A DNA stretch of 64,000 nt from Shewanella benthica. Its GTDB lineage: Bacteria > Pseudomonadota > Gammaproteobacteria > Enterobacterales > Shewanellaceae. Each line of letters begins with the position of its first letter. The first letter of the stretch is position 1. The stretch covers positions 50,752 to 114,751 of the forward strand of contig JAKVHY010000018.1 in NCBI GenBank assembly GCA_023284085.1, read 5' to 3'. This document shows positions 1-9,039 of the stretch, one piece after another. The position numbers were made by a program, and so were the translations under genes. The notes beneath the pieces were generated by a model that saw nothing but the letters and a program-made list of their open reading frames with translations, was not told the origin of the DNA and made no database searches.

Positions 1-45
1 ACATTTTTATATGTGCAAGACAGCTTCCGCAGGGCGAAAATCAGG

Positions 46-78
46 CAAAAAAATACCGGGATAAGAGATATCCCGGCT
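46..78 (-). terminator. Intrinsic terminator of the RyhB-like RNA
   Basis: Perfect 8-bp stem (CCGGGATA / TATCCCGG, 56-63 with 69-76) with a 5-nt loop. It is followed on the minus strand by a run of Ts (46-53). Confidence 0.85.
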
Positions 79-230
79 ATAAGAGTGTGTGAGCAATGTC
101 GTGCTATGCAAAACTCGCTTAACTTTTCTATTGAGTTAACTCTTGATAAAAGTTAATTAAATAGTGAGCTAATTAAAACAGAGATGAAGTGCTTACCTTA
201 GCCTTGTAGAGTGAGTTCTTGGAACGCATG
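46..230 (-). ncRNA. ryhB: RyhB-like iron-responsive small RNA
   Basis: On the minus strand, positions 105-87 read AGCACGACATTGCTCACAC, which matches the conserved core of enterobacterial RyhB, the Fur-repressed sRNA that base-pairs through this core with mRNAs of iron-using proteins together with Hfq. The core lies between a Fur-box-like promoter (234-252) and a strong intrinsic terminator (46-78), and no ORF lies between them. The 5' end is inferred from the promoter position, so a length of about 180 nt is approximate; a transcript of roughly 120 nt would also fit if the start is internal. Basis: core and terminator are seen; role is from the RyhB family. Confidence 0.85.
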
Positions 231-233
231 CAA

Positions 234-252
234 ATACTAATCATTATCATTA
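234..252 (-). promoter_or_regulatory. Fur box at the RyhB promoter
   Basis: On the minus strand TAATGATAATGATTAGTAT is close to the 19-bp Fur consensus (GATAATGATAATCATTATC). It sits where the -35/-10 region of the sRNA would be, so iron-bound Fur should repress it. The closest -10 candidate, TAGTAT, overlaps the box. Confidence 0.75.
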
Positions 253-432
253 AGCTTGGCAAGGTGTTTTATTGTAAAGATTTGGGTTTTGGGTATATTA
301 TTGCTGTGCAATCTTTATAAGCTGTTGTAAATAAATACTTTTTATCTTCTTATCTCGAGACGTATTGCACTGACACTTGGGCGATATTCTCATGGGTAAA
401 CTTGAGTACCGCCCAGGCATGGCCAGTGAAGG

Positions 433-1089
433 CTATCTGTTCGACGCTTGCCTTATATTGACGATTCTTTGTTCTAAAACTTTTAATAAAATGCCATACG
501 CAGGTAGGAACAGGCATAAGCTCACAATAAGTTTGAAACCATAATCAACACTGGCAATCTCAGGCCAGTTCTCTGCCATAAAGCTATCGCTGGAGGCGTA
601 AAAAGCGATGCCAAAGAAGACGATAGTATCGATCAGGTTACCGACTAATGTTGAAGCGGCAGGCGCTACCCACCAGGACTTAGTATCTCTTAATTTTGCA
701 AAAACAGTGATATCCATTAATTGGCCAACAAGATAGGCCGCAAAACTCGCAAATGCGATCCTAAATACAAAGCTATTAAATTCTGCTAAAGCGCCAATAC
801 CTTGAAAACTAGCCTGGTGAAACAGGACACCCATTAAATAAGAGATCACTAAAGCGGGGAACATGGCCTTAAAAATAATTTTTCTCGCATTACTTTGGCC
901 AAAAATTCTTACGGTCAGGTCTGTAGCAAGATAAACGAATGGGAAGCTAAATGCTCCCCAGGTTGTATGTAAGCCAAATACTTGAAATGGCATCTGAACT
1001 AAATAGTTACTGGCGCATATGATCAATATGTGGAAGCCGACGAGCAGAAGCAGCGCACGACGAATTTGCGTTGTCGATAAGGATAGCAT
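433..1089 (-). CDS. yhhQ: Queuosine precursor transporter YhhQ (VUT family)
   Basis: A 218-residue, highly hydrophobic protein with about six membrane helices. It belongs to the vitamin-uptake-transporter/YhhQ family, which imports 7-cyano-7-deazaguanine and 7-aminomethyl-7-deazaguanine for queuosine synthesis in tRNA. Family-like stretches include FGLHTTWGAFSFPFVYLATD (residues about 38-57) and the VGNLIDT segment near 148-154. The start codon follows an AAGGT ribosome site. It is transcribed away from menF's promoter side and ends about 180 bp before the Fur box. No preQ1 riboswitch could be recognised upstream. Family assignment is firm; substrate is by homology with the E. coli protein. 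Confidence 0.85.
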   Translation of the reverse strand: MLSLSTTQIRRALLLLVGFHILIICASNYLVQMPFQVFGLHTTWGAFSFPFVYLATDLTVRIFGQSNARKIIFKAMFPALVISYLMGVLFHQASFQGIGALAEFNSFVFRIAFASFAAYLVGQLMDITVFAKLRDTKSWWVAPAASTLVGNLIDTIVFFGIAFYASSDSFMAENWPEIASVDYGFKLIVSLCLFLPAYGILLKVLEQRIVNIRQASNR

Positions 1090-1315
1090 TTTGTGACCTT
1101 TTTATAGAATGAGCTTTGATGCGGGGTGAGGGAACCCGCTGGTTATGAGTAACACTGTATTAAGTGGCTAATAAAATAGGCGTCTTAGAAGTGTTTTTTG
1201 ATTATTTTGCCCCTGTAGGGGCGGCACAGTATATAGGTGAAAAATTGACTGGCAAGTAAAAAAATGCAGATTAGTGATCAAATAGTCGCTTTAGCATCTA
1301 AAATTTCTGCAGGGT

Positions 1316-2674
1316 TTAGAGTTCCGTTAATATCGAGAGTATCGTGGTGAGCTTATTTTCAAGCTCTACCCACTCCGCATCAGCCTCAGAACCAGATACT
1401 ATGCCTGCACCAGCAAACAAATTAATTCGACCTGGTTCAATCAGCGCACTGCGAATAGCGACGGCAAATTCACTTTCATTTTTATTAAAATATCCACACG
1501 CGCCAGCATACCAACCTCTATTATAGCCTTCTCGCTGACGAATAAAGTTCATGGCCGGTTCTTTGGGTAATCCTCCCACGGCTGGGGTTGGGTGCAGGGC
1601 AAGTAATAACTGGAAATCATCGACGCCAGGTTTTAACTCGGCGCGAATGGAGCGATGTAGGTGCTGAATATGACTTAGTTTAAACACCTTAGGTGTCTCT
1701 TCTGCACCGACATAGTTACTTAAGGGGGTGAGCACATCGACGATATGCTGTCTTACCAACTGGTTTTCATGGCTATTTTTGCTATCTTCCATTAGCTGGG
1801 TTGCGAGTAAGGCATCTTCTTCTTGATTGAGTCCTCGCGTGGTCGTGCCCGCCAACGCTTCCGTAAATAGCTCTCTCTGACGGCGGCGAAATAGTCGCTC
1901 CGGTGTACAGGATATAAAGGTACGATCCGGGCTAAATTGAAAGCCAAATTGAAAGCTATTGGGGTTACGGCCCTGCCAACAGGCAAGCAACATCCAAGGA
2001 TTAATTTCCTCGTTAACTTCCAGTTGAGTCAGACGAGATAACACTACTTTAGGGGTCTCTTTGATAAATTTAGGGTGAGTTACCCTGTTGACTAATTCTG
2101 TCCAATGATAGTGATCCGGCCTATCGCTGCGACCTAGCAAACTGACCTTGTTTGGCGGTGGTAGTGGTCTAGGGGCGGCTAAGCTAGCTAATCCCTCGAT
2201 TGCCTGTTGGCGCTCCGACTCGGTATCCTGATTTTCACAATTCAAATTGACCAGTAATTTATATTCAGTACCACTGCGTCTTAGCTCTATTCTGGGTAAA
2301 ACAAATCTGGCTCTGCCAAATTCTGGCCAAGGCTCAGTCGTTCTGTCGAAGGCGACACCGCCGTAATAGCGAATGTCTTGATTATTGGTTAGTGCGCGCT
2401 GTTCCTGGTATGCCATGGCTAGCTGGTTATCGTCTACAGCCTCGTCATAGAAGAAGTCTTTGCAGCTACCAATAGCGGAGACTTCTTCTTCTGTATCTCT
2501 GCCTTTCCAATAGATCCTTGGATAGATTGGTTGAGCCGATAACCAGGCTATAACGGGTAAGGATTTTATGCTGACTGACAGTTGAATGATGGGATCGCTA
2601 GGGGACTGGAAATTAAATTGTTTCAGCTTATCGGTAAGAGACGAGATAGCCTGTGACAGCATTAGATCAGCCAA
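1316..2674 (-). CDS. menF: Isochorismate synthase MenF
   Basis: Chorismate-binding enzyme (about 452 residues) converting chorismate to isochorismate, the first step to menaquinone. The C-terminal half shows the family signature: FTEALAGTTTRG, DSKNSHENQLVRQHIVDVL, LHPTPAVGGLPKEPA and GCFNKNESEFAVAIRSALI-like stretches, with the terminal GAGIVSGSEADAEWVELENK segment. No ATG is well placed; a TTG at 2674 sits six bases after GGAG and is preferred over an in-frame TTG at 2686 or the ATG at 2662. An EntC-type siderophore enzyme is the alternative, but no enterobactin genes are near and menaquinone is used in anaerobic respiration by shewanellae. Confidence 0.88.
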   Translation of the reverse strand: MADLMLSQAISSLTDKLKQFNFQSPSDPIIQLSVSIKSLPVIAWLSAQPIYPRIYWKGRDTEEEVSAIGSCKDFFYDEAVDDNQLAMAYQEQRALTNNQDIRYYGGVAFDRTTEPWPEFGRARFVLPRIELRRSGTEYKLLVNLNCENQDTESERQQAIEGLASLAAPRPLPPPNKVSLLGRSDRPDHYHWTELVNRVTHPKFIKETPKVVLSRLTQLEVNEEINPWMLLACWQGRNPNSFQFGFQFSPDRTFISCTPERLFRRRQRELFTEALAGTTTRGLNQEEDALLATQLMEDSKNSHENQLVRQHIVDVLTPLSNYVGAEETPKVFKLSHIQHLHRSIRAELKPGVDDFQLLLALHPTPAVGGLPKEPAMNFIRQREGYNRGWYAGACGYFNKNESEFAVAIRSALIEPGRINLFAGAGIVSGSEADAEWVELENKLTTILSILTEL

Positions 2675-2686
2675 TAAACACTCCAA

Positions 2687-3067
2687 ACGGGTCAGAACAA
2701 TGAACGGTCATGTAGCGACATGAACTTAGCGATTAAGACTCATAAAAACAATTGGTAATAAGAATCTTTACCACAAAGTAAAGGGCGAGCCGAAAACTGT
2801 CAAGTTGTAGGCCCTCAAGCTGTGAACTTGCACTTGATTTCGGTCGTTTAACCTCCATTTTTACTGTAGAAATAAAAATGAAAATGTGAGTAATTTTGTC
2901 CAGCTCGATAGCCTGGTGAGACTTTTTGTCTTCGCGCGTAGGGTCGAACCACAGACGTTGTTCAAATAACTCGATCTAGGTTCGTTTTAGGGATTTGTTT
3001 GCTTGATACAAAAGCTCCTGATAATGAGAATACCAGCGAATAAGCTCATCTCAGGATAAAGATAAGT
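2687..3067. other. Intergenic region between menF and the TonB receptor
   Basis: No ORF of substance. Holds the divergent promoters of menF and the receptor gene. At 3022-3033 GATAATGAGAAT matches 11 of 12 bases of two Fur hexamers, a weak hint that the receptor operon is iron-regulated. No known riboswitch was recognised. Confidence 0.4.
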
Positions 3068-5122
3068 ATGAAAGCTCAAGCTAAAATAATAAAAATATCA
3101 GCCCTTGCAGTGGCAATCTCAAGCTGTGGTGTGATTAATCTGGCCAATGCAGATGAAGCGATTGAACGTGACCCCATACTGAGCATAGGAGATGTGATAG
3201 TTGTTCATGGCGAAAGAGCAACGGCGACAGAATTATCAACGACTCATTGGAGTATTGATGAGGATGAAATAAGGGCTTTAGGTGCACAGACCTTAGATCA
3301 ATTGCTTAAGAATGTACCTGGGTTATATGTACGTACCGGTGGTCAGGGAACCCCTAGAGTCGATATTCGTGGCTTCAAGACTCGGCACGTTACCTTTCTT
3401 ATTAACGGCGTTCCGGCCAATGGTGCCGAAGACGGACAATTTGATCCCAGTGTTATACCAAGCAGTCAGATAGCGTCGGTCGAAGTTTCTGTAGGACCAA
3501 CTTCGGTATTGTATGGTCCAGGAGGTGCCGGCGGCGTGATTAATGTTATCACCAAGCAAGGTGATAACTCTCCACTTTTGTCTGGCAAGTTAGAAGTCGC
3601 TGCTGACAATACGTATAACGGTGATATTAGTGCCGCAAGCTCTGGTGATAACTGGCAAAGCCTCATCTCTGTTTCTCATCAGCAAACCGATGGTTTCCTT
3701 CTCTCAGGCGACTATCCTGATAATGAAAATCAGCAGGGAGATATCAGAAATAATTCAGATAAAAGTGTAGATAATATTTATGCTCAGGGCAGCTACTGGT
3801 TATCTGAAGAGACTCAAATCACCGCTAACATGAGTTTTCGCTCTGGTGAGTGGGGCAAGCCATCGAGAGATGGTACCAGCAGTGGCAGTATTAAATTTGA
3901 AAGAGTCGATGATTATCAGTCGCAAACTTTTCAACTTGGTATGGCCCATAGATTCGGTGATATGTTTATTTTCAGAGGCTTTGGTTACCACAATCAGAGT
4001 GATGTTGTAGAAAATCAATATACCAATGAGCAATACAATACGCTGAAACAGAGCCAGGATGGTCGTTCTACTGTTCAAGGGGCTAATCTGCAATTGATAA
4101 GTGATTTCTCTGAGTCGGGGTCCCTGACAACAGCATTTATTGCCGAAAATCAAAGTTGGACTTCAGCGTCTGAAAGTTATTCCAAAAATAAATCCATTCA
4201 TCCTGCCCCTCTAGCTGCGCCAGCTTATGTTACAGGCAAGGGTGGAGGTAGCGGTGGAGGTAGTGGTGGAGGAAATGAAGCATTTGATGATTCGGCCTGG
4301 CTATATACATTAGCGGGTGAGTATCAGTACCAAAGTGATGGTGATTACGGTGTAACTCTTGGTGCCGCTTACCATGATCAGGATCGTAAGTCAGTTGCTG
4401 AAAGCGATTACTCGGGACAGGTATCAGGCTATTGGCGGCTATTTGAGCACACTAAACTTAATGCTGGTATAGCGAAAAAAGTCCGTTTCCCGTCCATGAG
4501 AAACCTCTATGCCCAGTCTTCAGGTAATGCTGACTTAGTCGCCGAAAAATCCCAGCACTTTGAGCTGGGCCTAGTTCAGGGGATCGGGGGCGATACTGAG
4601 TTAAATATTGCCGGCTATTATACCGATGCCGAGAACTATATTGCCAAAGACACATCTGGCGTGTACCAGAACATGGGCCGATATCAGTTCAAGGGGGTTG
4701 ATTTATCATTGAATAATCAATCTATTGATGCGCTGTCGGTGACCTTGGCCTATAGCTTCTTAGATACGGAAGATAAAGATGCCCAAGATGGTATGGATAC
4801 TCTGGAATATCGCCCCCGCCATCAATTCCGCTTACAGGCCGATTACCAATTACCTTTCTCTATGCGGATTAATATGAACTTAGAGCGGATCATGGGCCAG
4901 GTCTATTACGCCCAGAAAAAAGCGAACGGCAATAAACTTTGGCTTGAGCAGAGCCTGGCAGATTACACTTTATTGGATCTAAATCTGACCCAAGTTGTAA
5001 TGGATGACAAGCTTGAACTCTACCTAAGAGCGACTAACTTGCTAGATGAGAATTACTACCAGAGTGAAGCCATTCCTCAGGCTGGTCGTCAGTTATTTGT
5101 AGGCATTAACTGGCAAATATAG
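3068..5122 (+). CDS. TonB-dependent outer-membrane receptor
   Basis: 684 residues, with a signal peptide (likely cleaved after ANA, residue 28), a plug domain (about 50-160, with DQLLKNVPGLYVRTGGQGTP, VDIRGF and VLYGPGGAGGVINVIT) and a beta-barrel ending in an aromatic/hydrophobic strand (LFVGINWQI). It should import a scarce ligand across the outer membrane using TonB energy. It lies 17 bp upstream of an ECF transporter gene and is probably co-transcribed, so the ligand is likely handed to that transporter. Residues around 390-402 form a Gly/Ser stretch (GGGSGGGSGGG) in what should be an extracellular loop. Ligand unknown; a vitamin-like or metal-chelate molecule is an inference. Confidence 0.88.
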   Translation: MKAQAKIIKISALAVAISSCGVINLANADEAIERDPILSIGDVIVVHGERATATELSTTHWSIDEDEIRALGAQTLDQLLKNVPGLYVRTGGQGTPRVDIRGFKTRHVTFLINGVPANGAEDGQFDPSVIPSSQIASVEVSVGPTSVLYGPGGAGGVINVITKQGDNSPLLSGKLEVAADNTYNGDISAASSGDNWQSLISVSHQQTDGFLLSGDYPDNENQQGDIRNNSDKSVDNIYAQGSYWLSEETQITANMSFRSGEWGKPSRDGTSSGSIKFERVDDYQSQTFQLGMAHRFGDMFIFRGFGYHNQSDVVENQYTNEQYNTLKQSQDGRSTVQGANLQLISDFSESGSLTTAFIAENQSWTSASESYSKNKSIHPAPLAAPAYVTGKGGGSGGGSGGGNEAFDDSAWLYTLAGEYQYQSDGDYGVTLGAAYHDQDRKSVAESDYSGQVSGYWRLFEHTKLNAGIAKKVRFPSMRNLYAQSSGNADLVAEKSQHFELGLVQGIGGDTELNIAGYYTDAENYIAKDTSGVYQNMGRYQFKGVDLSLNNQSIDALSVTLAYSFLDTEDKDAQDGMDTLEYRPRHQFRLQADYQLPFSMRINMNLERIMGQVYYAQKKANGNKLWLEQSLADYTLLDLNLTQVVMDDKLELYLRATNLLDENYYQSEAIPQAGRQLFVGINWQI

Positions 5123-5139
5123 AGACGATAGGCAGGGGG

Positions 5140-6501
5140 ATGGAGCATAGGGTGGACTTACTCAAATTATCTGACTTGAGCTTTCGTTATCGAAGTGATG
5201 AAGGCTACATTCTGGATGAAATATCATTATCGATTAACCGAGGGGAATGCCACTGCATTAATGGCCCTACTGGCTCGGGTAAGTCAACCTTACTTAATGT
5301 GCTTATAGGGACATTATCCAGGCCGTTTGAAGGAGAACTTGTAGTTTCTGAAGGCGTTACACTTGGCTTGGTAATGCAAGATCCCAATGCACAATTTATA
5401 CGTCAAAGTATCGGTGCCGAAGTCGCCTTCGCGTTAGAAAATCTCGCCGTGCCTTCAGAACTTATGCTTGAGAAGGTACAAGGTGCCTTAAGACGTGTGG
5501 GTTTGTTTGTCAGCCTAGATAGGTCAATCCAATCCCTGTCTTTAGGGCAAAAATATCGCTTAATGATAGCTGCACAACTCGTATTCCATCCGGATATCTT
5601 GCTGCTGGATGAACCTTGGGCTCAACTCGATGATAGCGGAGTCTGTGAATTGATATCTGTCCTCAAGGGGCTCAAAGATGAAGGCGTCGCTATTGTTTTA
5701 GTTGAGCACAATCCAAGTGTTTTCGGGAACGTGGTGGACACTTTCTGGCAATTGGATCAAGGCAAGCTAACACAGGGTTGCTTTATGCCTGAGCCAATCC
5801 ATTTTGCATATTCTCAGAAGGCACTCGTAGGAGAGAGTTACATACAGATCGATCCTTTGGTATTCCGCTTTGCTAACCATGATCCCCTATTTACTTGCTC
5901 TGAACGTCTGCAATTGTATAGCGGTGAGATAGTTGCTTTAGTCGGTGACAATGGCACCGGGAAGAGTAGCTTGCTTAAAAGCCTTGCGGGTATGCAGCCA
6001 CACATACCTCCCTTGCCGATCCAGGTGTTGGCAAGGCAACCTAAACTGGGGATTTATGGCGGTGAGTTAGGCTTGTTATTCCAGCGGCCTAACAGGCAGT
6101 TATTTGAAATCAGCGTACTGGAAGAGCTGCGCTTTAGTCTTAAGCGTTTTGGCTTGCCATTAGATAATGCCGATAGGGTGCTTGATGAGATGGGGCTGCA
6201 GCATTTAAGCGAGCATTCGCCTCATCTCTTGTCTTATGGGCAGCAGCATTTGGTTGCCCTTGCATCTGTTAGTGTCTACCAACCTAAAGTCTTGTTGTTA
6301 GACGATCCGTTTGCTGGATTAGATCACTTGTACACCTGCCGGGTATGGCAACAACTTGTTGCCTTGAGTCAGCAAGGCACGGCCATATTATTAACTAGCC
6401 ATAGGATGTTGCCCCATACGCCCGTTACACGTTATTGGCGGCTCAATAACGGTGAGTTGTTAGGAGAAGGACAAGCAGCGGATACCGTGAATGTGGGCTA
6501 A
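5140..6501 (+). CDS. ECF transporter ATPase with two fused ABC domains
   Basis: 453 residues carrying two complete ABC ATPase domains. The first has Walker A GPTGSGKST (near residue 42), signature LSLGQ and Walker B ILLLDEPW. The second has Walker A GDNGTGKSS (near 270), signature LSYGQ and Walker B VLLLDDPF. This is the A-A' (EcfA1-EcfA2) pair as one polypeptide, as in YkoD-type group I ECF systems, and it would drive uptake with the next two membrane proteins. The C-terminal 11 bases overlap the EcfT start, which indicates translational coupling. Confidence 0.88.
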   Translation: MEHRVDLLKLSDLSFRYRSDEGYILDEISLSINRGECHCINGPTGSGKSTLLNVLIGTLSRPFEGELVVSEGVTLGLVMQDPNAQFIRQSIGAEVAFALENLAVPSELMLEKVQGALRRVGLFVSLDRSIQSLSLGQKYRLMIAAQLVFHPDILLLDEPWAQLDDSGVCELISVLKGLKDEGVAIVLVEHNPSVFGNVVDTFWQLDQGKLTQGCFMPEPIHFAYSQKALVGESYIQIDPLVFRFANHDPLFTCSERLQLYSGEIVALVGDNGTGKSSLLKSLAGMQPHIPPLPIQVLARQPKLGIYGGELGLLFQRPNRQLFEISVLEELRFSLKRFGLPLDNADRVLDEMGLQHLSEHSPHLLSYGQQHLVALASVSVYQPKVLLLDDPFAGLDHLYTCRVWQQLVALSQQGTAILLTSHRMLPHTPVTRYWRLNNGELLGEGQAADTVNVG

Positions 6502-7168
6502 AGGCGGAAAACATGGGTTTGGTGCTAGCGAAAAGCTAGCTACCCGCAAAAGTGGACGGCTGCGAGCCTACGTGACAGCCATTTCATTGCTGCTGGTTTT
6601 GGTGTTATCTAGCTCAGCATTTTTTGTGTCTGACACCTATCTCCCCGTCCTGTGTATTTTCAGTGGGATTTTAGTACTGCATGGCTTGCTGCTCAGGGGC
6701 AATATTAGCGTGATAGGTCGAGTATTTATGGTGCAGTTAGTCATCACCATGAGTCTCTACTATTTACTTCATGGCCAGAGCCAGATGGCGCAAGGCATGA
6801 TTGTCGTACTCAGGATATTGCTGGCATTTATTCCTGGATGGTGGCTATCGGTAAGCACTACACCTGAAAAAATAGCTCAAGTACTCACTTGGGTGTTACC
6901 CGCTAAGTGGGCATTTGTTATCGGAGCATCGATCGGTTTATTACCTTTTATGACCAGAGAGCTGCGCGAGATATATCAGGTGCAATGTTTAAGGGGGGCC
7001 AGAATCACACCCAAGGCGTTAAGAGATCCTAGAAACTGGCAAGAGCTGATGACCTGTGTCGTCTTCCCGCTATTGATCCAGCTACTCAAGTTATCGCGGC
7101 AGATGGCGATTGCTGCGCAGCTGAGATATTACGGCAAAACAAATAAACCAACACATTGGCAAGAATAG
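6491..7168 (+). CDS. ECF transporter transmembrane component EcfT (CbiQ family)
   Basis: 225 residues with about five membrane helices. The cytoplasmic part carries the EcfT coupling motif region (TRELREIYQVQCLRGAR, near 155-172; the Ala-Arg-Gly-like triplet is here R-G-A), which contacts the ATPase. It starts inside the end of the ATPase gene (11-bp overlap) and ends just before the putative substrate-binding membrane protein. Expected to couple ATP hydrolysis to the S component. Start at the overlapping ATG is supported by the overlap only. Confidence 0.82.
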   Translation: MWAKGGKHGFGASEKLATRKSGRLRAYVTAISLLLVLVLSSSAFFVSDTYLPVLCIFSGILVLHGLLLRGNISVIGRVFMVQLVITMSLYYLLHGQSQMAQGMIVVLRILLAFIPGWWLSVSTTPEKIAQVLTWVLPAKWAFVIGASIGLLPFMTRELREIYQVQCLRGARITPKALRDPRNWQELMTCVVFPLLIQLLKLSRQMAIAAQLRYYGKTNKPTHWQE

Positions 7169-7188
7169 CGATCCCGAAGAGAGATAAT

Positions 7189-7746
7189 ATGAATAAGAGA
7201 ATGCACTTCAGTCTGCAAGATGCACTGTTTATCGGTTTTTGTGCCACCTTGCTGGTGGCATTAAAAAGTATGCTGCGGCTTAAGCTGGGATTGTCTGGAC
7301 ACTCGATGTTTTTGATGACGTTTTTCTATCTTATTTGCTATGGGGTTGTCGGAAGATTAGGCGCTATCACGGCCTGTGGACTGTTATCTGGTGTCGTTGC
7401 CATGATCTTGAGTATAGGTAAAGGCGGACCGTTAATTCTAGTCAAATTTGCCCTACCGGCATTAGCTATGGATCTGAGCCTGATTGTGTTGCTAGGCCTG
7501 TTTACCCTGAGGTGGCGATGTATCACAGTTGGGCTGGTGGGGTGCTTGGCATGGGCGGTGAAGGGATGGGTGGAAGATCTTTTGCTGGGCATGACAATGC
7601 AGGTTGCACTGGTACAATTTGGCTTAAGCATGTTGAAGGGCGGGGCGTTTACTGTACTCGCTGCCAGCTTGGTTCCGCCAGTATTGGAACGTCTTAGATC
7701 ACATGACTTATTAGGTGACAATTTAAAGAGTAAAGGAAAAATCTAA
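7189..7746 (+). CDS. Putative ECF substrate-specific (S) membrane component
   Basis: 185 residues, about six hydrophobic segments, in the position normally held by the S component of a group I ECF transporter. The ATG at 7189 follows AGAGAG by five bases and is preferred to an upstream ATG at 7156 lying inside the end of ecfT. The sequence is not close to any S component that I can name (not BioY, ThiT, RibU or CbiM by eye). Its last base A is the first base of the next gene's ATG, so translation is probably coupled. Substrate therefore unknown. Confidence 0.65.
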   Translation: MNKRMHFSLQDALFIGFCATLLVALKSMLRLKLGLSGHSMFLMTFFYLICYGVVGRLGAITACGLLSGVVAMILSIGKGGPLILVKFALPALAMDLSLIVLLGLFTLRWRCITVGLVGCLAWAVKGWVEDLLLGMTMQVALVQFGLSMLKGGAFTVLAASLVPPVLERLRSHDLLGDNLKSKGKI

Positions 7747-8531
7747 TGGAAAAATCACAGAGGAAGTCTTGGCTTATCTGCATCGATGATACCGACGATA
7801 TAGGGACTAAGGGGACGGGAGAAATCGCTGAAGAAATTGCAGCTTTACTACTTGGTAATGCAGAGGACATTTCAACCTATGTGACCCGTCATCAACTATT
7901 TATCCACCCAGATATTCCCTACACTTCACATAATAGTGCTATGTGCTTCAAGTTGGTGTCGCAAAAGCCCCTAGCCGAGATTCAATCTATCGCTGTGGAG
8001 CACTTGCTAACTCAAAGTGCGGCGGCTGCAGATCCTGGCCTAGCCATCTTAGATTTATCCGCAAGTTTCGATCGACAAGCGCTTATAGAGTTTGGTTTAC
8101 AGGCTAAATCTGAAGTTATAACCAAGCAAGATGCTTACGATTTGGCTGCTGCTCAGGGGATCAGTTTGAGCGAGCATGGGGGAACTGGCCAAGGTGTTAT
8201 TGGTGCGCTTGCGGGGATAGGGCTAAGGCTTTATGGCCGAGATGGACGAGTCAAAGGCCAGATTAACTTATGTGAGCCTGACTCAGGTCAAAATCTTTTC
8301 GGTCGAGGGAGTATTGAATCAGGAATCGATATCTCGGTGGCTGAGTTTTTGCGACTTTCTAAGTTAGATTGCGTGGTGTCGACTAGCGGTGATCTGCTTA
8401 AGCCGGATGAGTTCATACAGCTTAGCGGAAAAATTAAAGCTATTTATTGGCAGCATCAGTTTTCTCTATTGGTTTATAGCAAGCAAGGTCGTTGGTGTAA
8501 CGCACTTAAACAACATTTAAAGGAGTACTAG
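7746..8531 (+). CDS. TiaS-like protein (tRNA-Ile2 agmatidine synthetase superfamily), bacterial
   Basis: 261 residues. The N-terminus LICIDDTDDIGTKGTGEIAE resembles the IDDTD motif of the kinase-like domain in archaeal TiaS, the enzyme that attaches agmatine to C34 of tRNA-Ile2. Residues 141-160 (SEHGGTGQGVIGALAGIGL) resemble the TiaS ferredoxin-like/agmatine domain. It is shorter than archaeal TiaS (about 420 residues) and lacks the C-terminal OB-fold and zinc-ribbon part. Bacteria use TilS for this tRNA, so tRNA modification is unlikely. It is coupled by overlap to an ECF transporter, so it may be an ATP-dependent enzyme acting on the imported compound. Family resemblance is seen; the role is inference. 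Confidence 0.6.
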   Translation: MEKSQRKSWLICIDDTDDIGTKGTGEIAEEIAALLLGNAEDISTYVTRHQLFIHPDIPYTSHNSAMCFKLVSQKPLAEIQSIAVEHLLTQSAAAADPGLAILDLSASFDRQALIEFGLQAKSEVITKQDAYDLAAAQGISLSEHGGTGQGVIGALAGIGLRLYGRDGRVKGQINLCEPDSGQNLFGRGSIESGIDISVAEFLRLSKLDCVVSTSGDLLKPDEFIQLSGKIKAIYWQHQFSLLVYSKQGRWCNALKQHLKEY

Positions 8532-8753
8532 ATGGGGCTGCTTTTACCTTGGTATGAACAAGATGGTAATAGTCTTCGTTTTAAATTTGGCCATGATGAT
8601 TATCAGGCTTCACGTGAGGCTGCAGATGTTTGTTTACATTTTAGTCCCGATGATGAAGATGAACAGATCGATGATGTGCCAATTTCATGCTTTAACTGTA
8701 TGAAACGGCGATGGTTGAAGTCGGGTTTAGAATGTATTCAACTTAAATTGTGA
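8532..8753 (+). CDS. Small conserved-looking protein with a CxxC motif
   Basis: 73 residues beginning directly after the stop codon of the TiaS-like gene (zero spacing), so it is almost certainly in the same operon. It is acidic in the middle (SPDDEDEQIDD) and ends with CFNCMKRRW, a Cys-x-x-Cys pair that might bind metal or be redox-active. I do not recognise the family. The shared operon suggests a role with the TiaS-like enzyme, perhaps supplying a missing metal-binding element, but this is inference. Confidence 0.6.
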   Translation: MGLLLPWYEQDGNSLRFKFGHDDYQASREAADVCLHFSPDDEDEQIDDVPISCFNCMKRRWLKSGLECIQLKL

Positions 8754-9039
8754 CTTTCATAAATGCTTCATGTTGTCTTAGCCTTTAAATTAAGCAGTTA
8801 CTAAACTAAATAATATGTTCACAGTATGTTTTTAAATCGAGTGGTTCTGTTATTGATATTTTAAAGTGGTGATTTAACCTTTGTAGGAATAGAATACCCC
8901 TCCTCACGCAAATAAAAAAACAACATGTCGATAAGGCTGCTGGCGTACTAGAATAATCATATGAAGATGTATCAAGCAAAGAGCCTAATTTTAATAAGCA
9001 GGCTCTAGGCCCGTAGGTCATTTGGGGGGATGTGAGCAC

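Noticed and set aside
1090..1315. preQ1 riboswitch upstream of yhhQ
   Set aside because: A small GCCCC/GGGGC hairpin exists on the upstream side, but the preQ1-I loop and tail consensus are absent.
3021..3067. TPP-riboswitch-like end (CTGATAATG...CCAGCG) before the TonB receptor
   Set aside because: Only short pieces match; the conserved CTGAGA and the other stems are missing.
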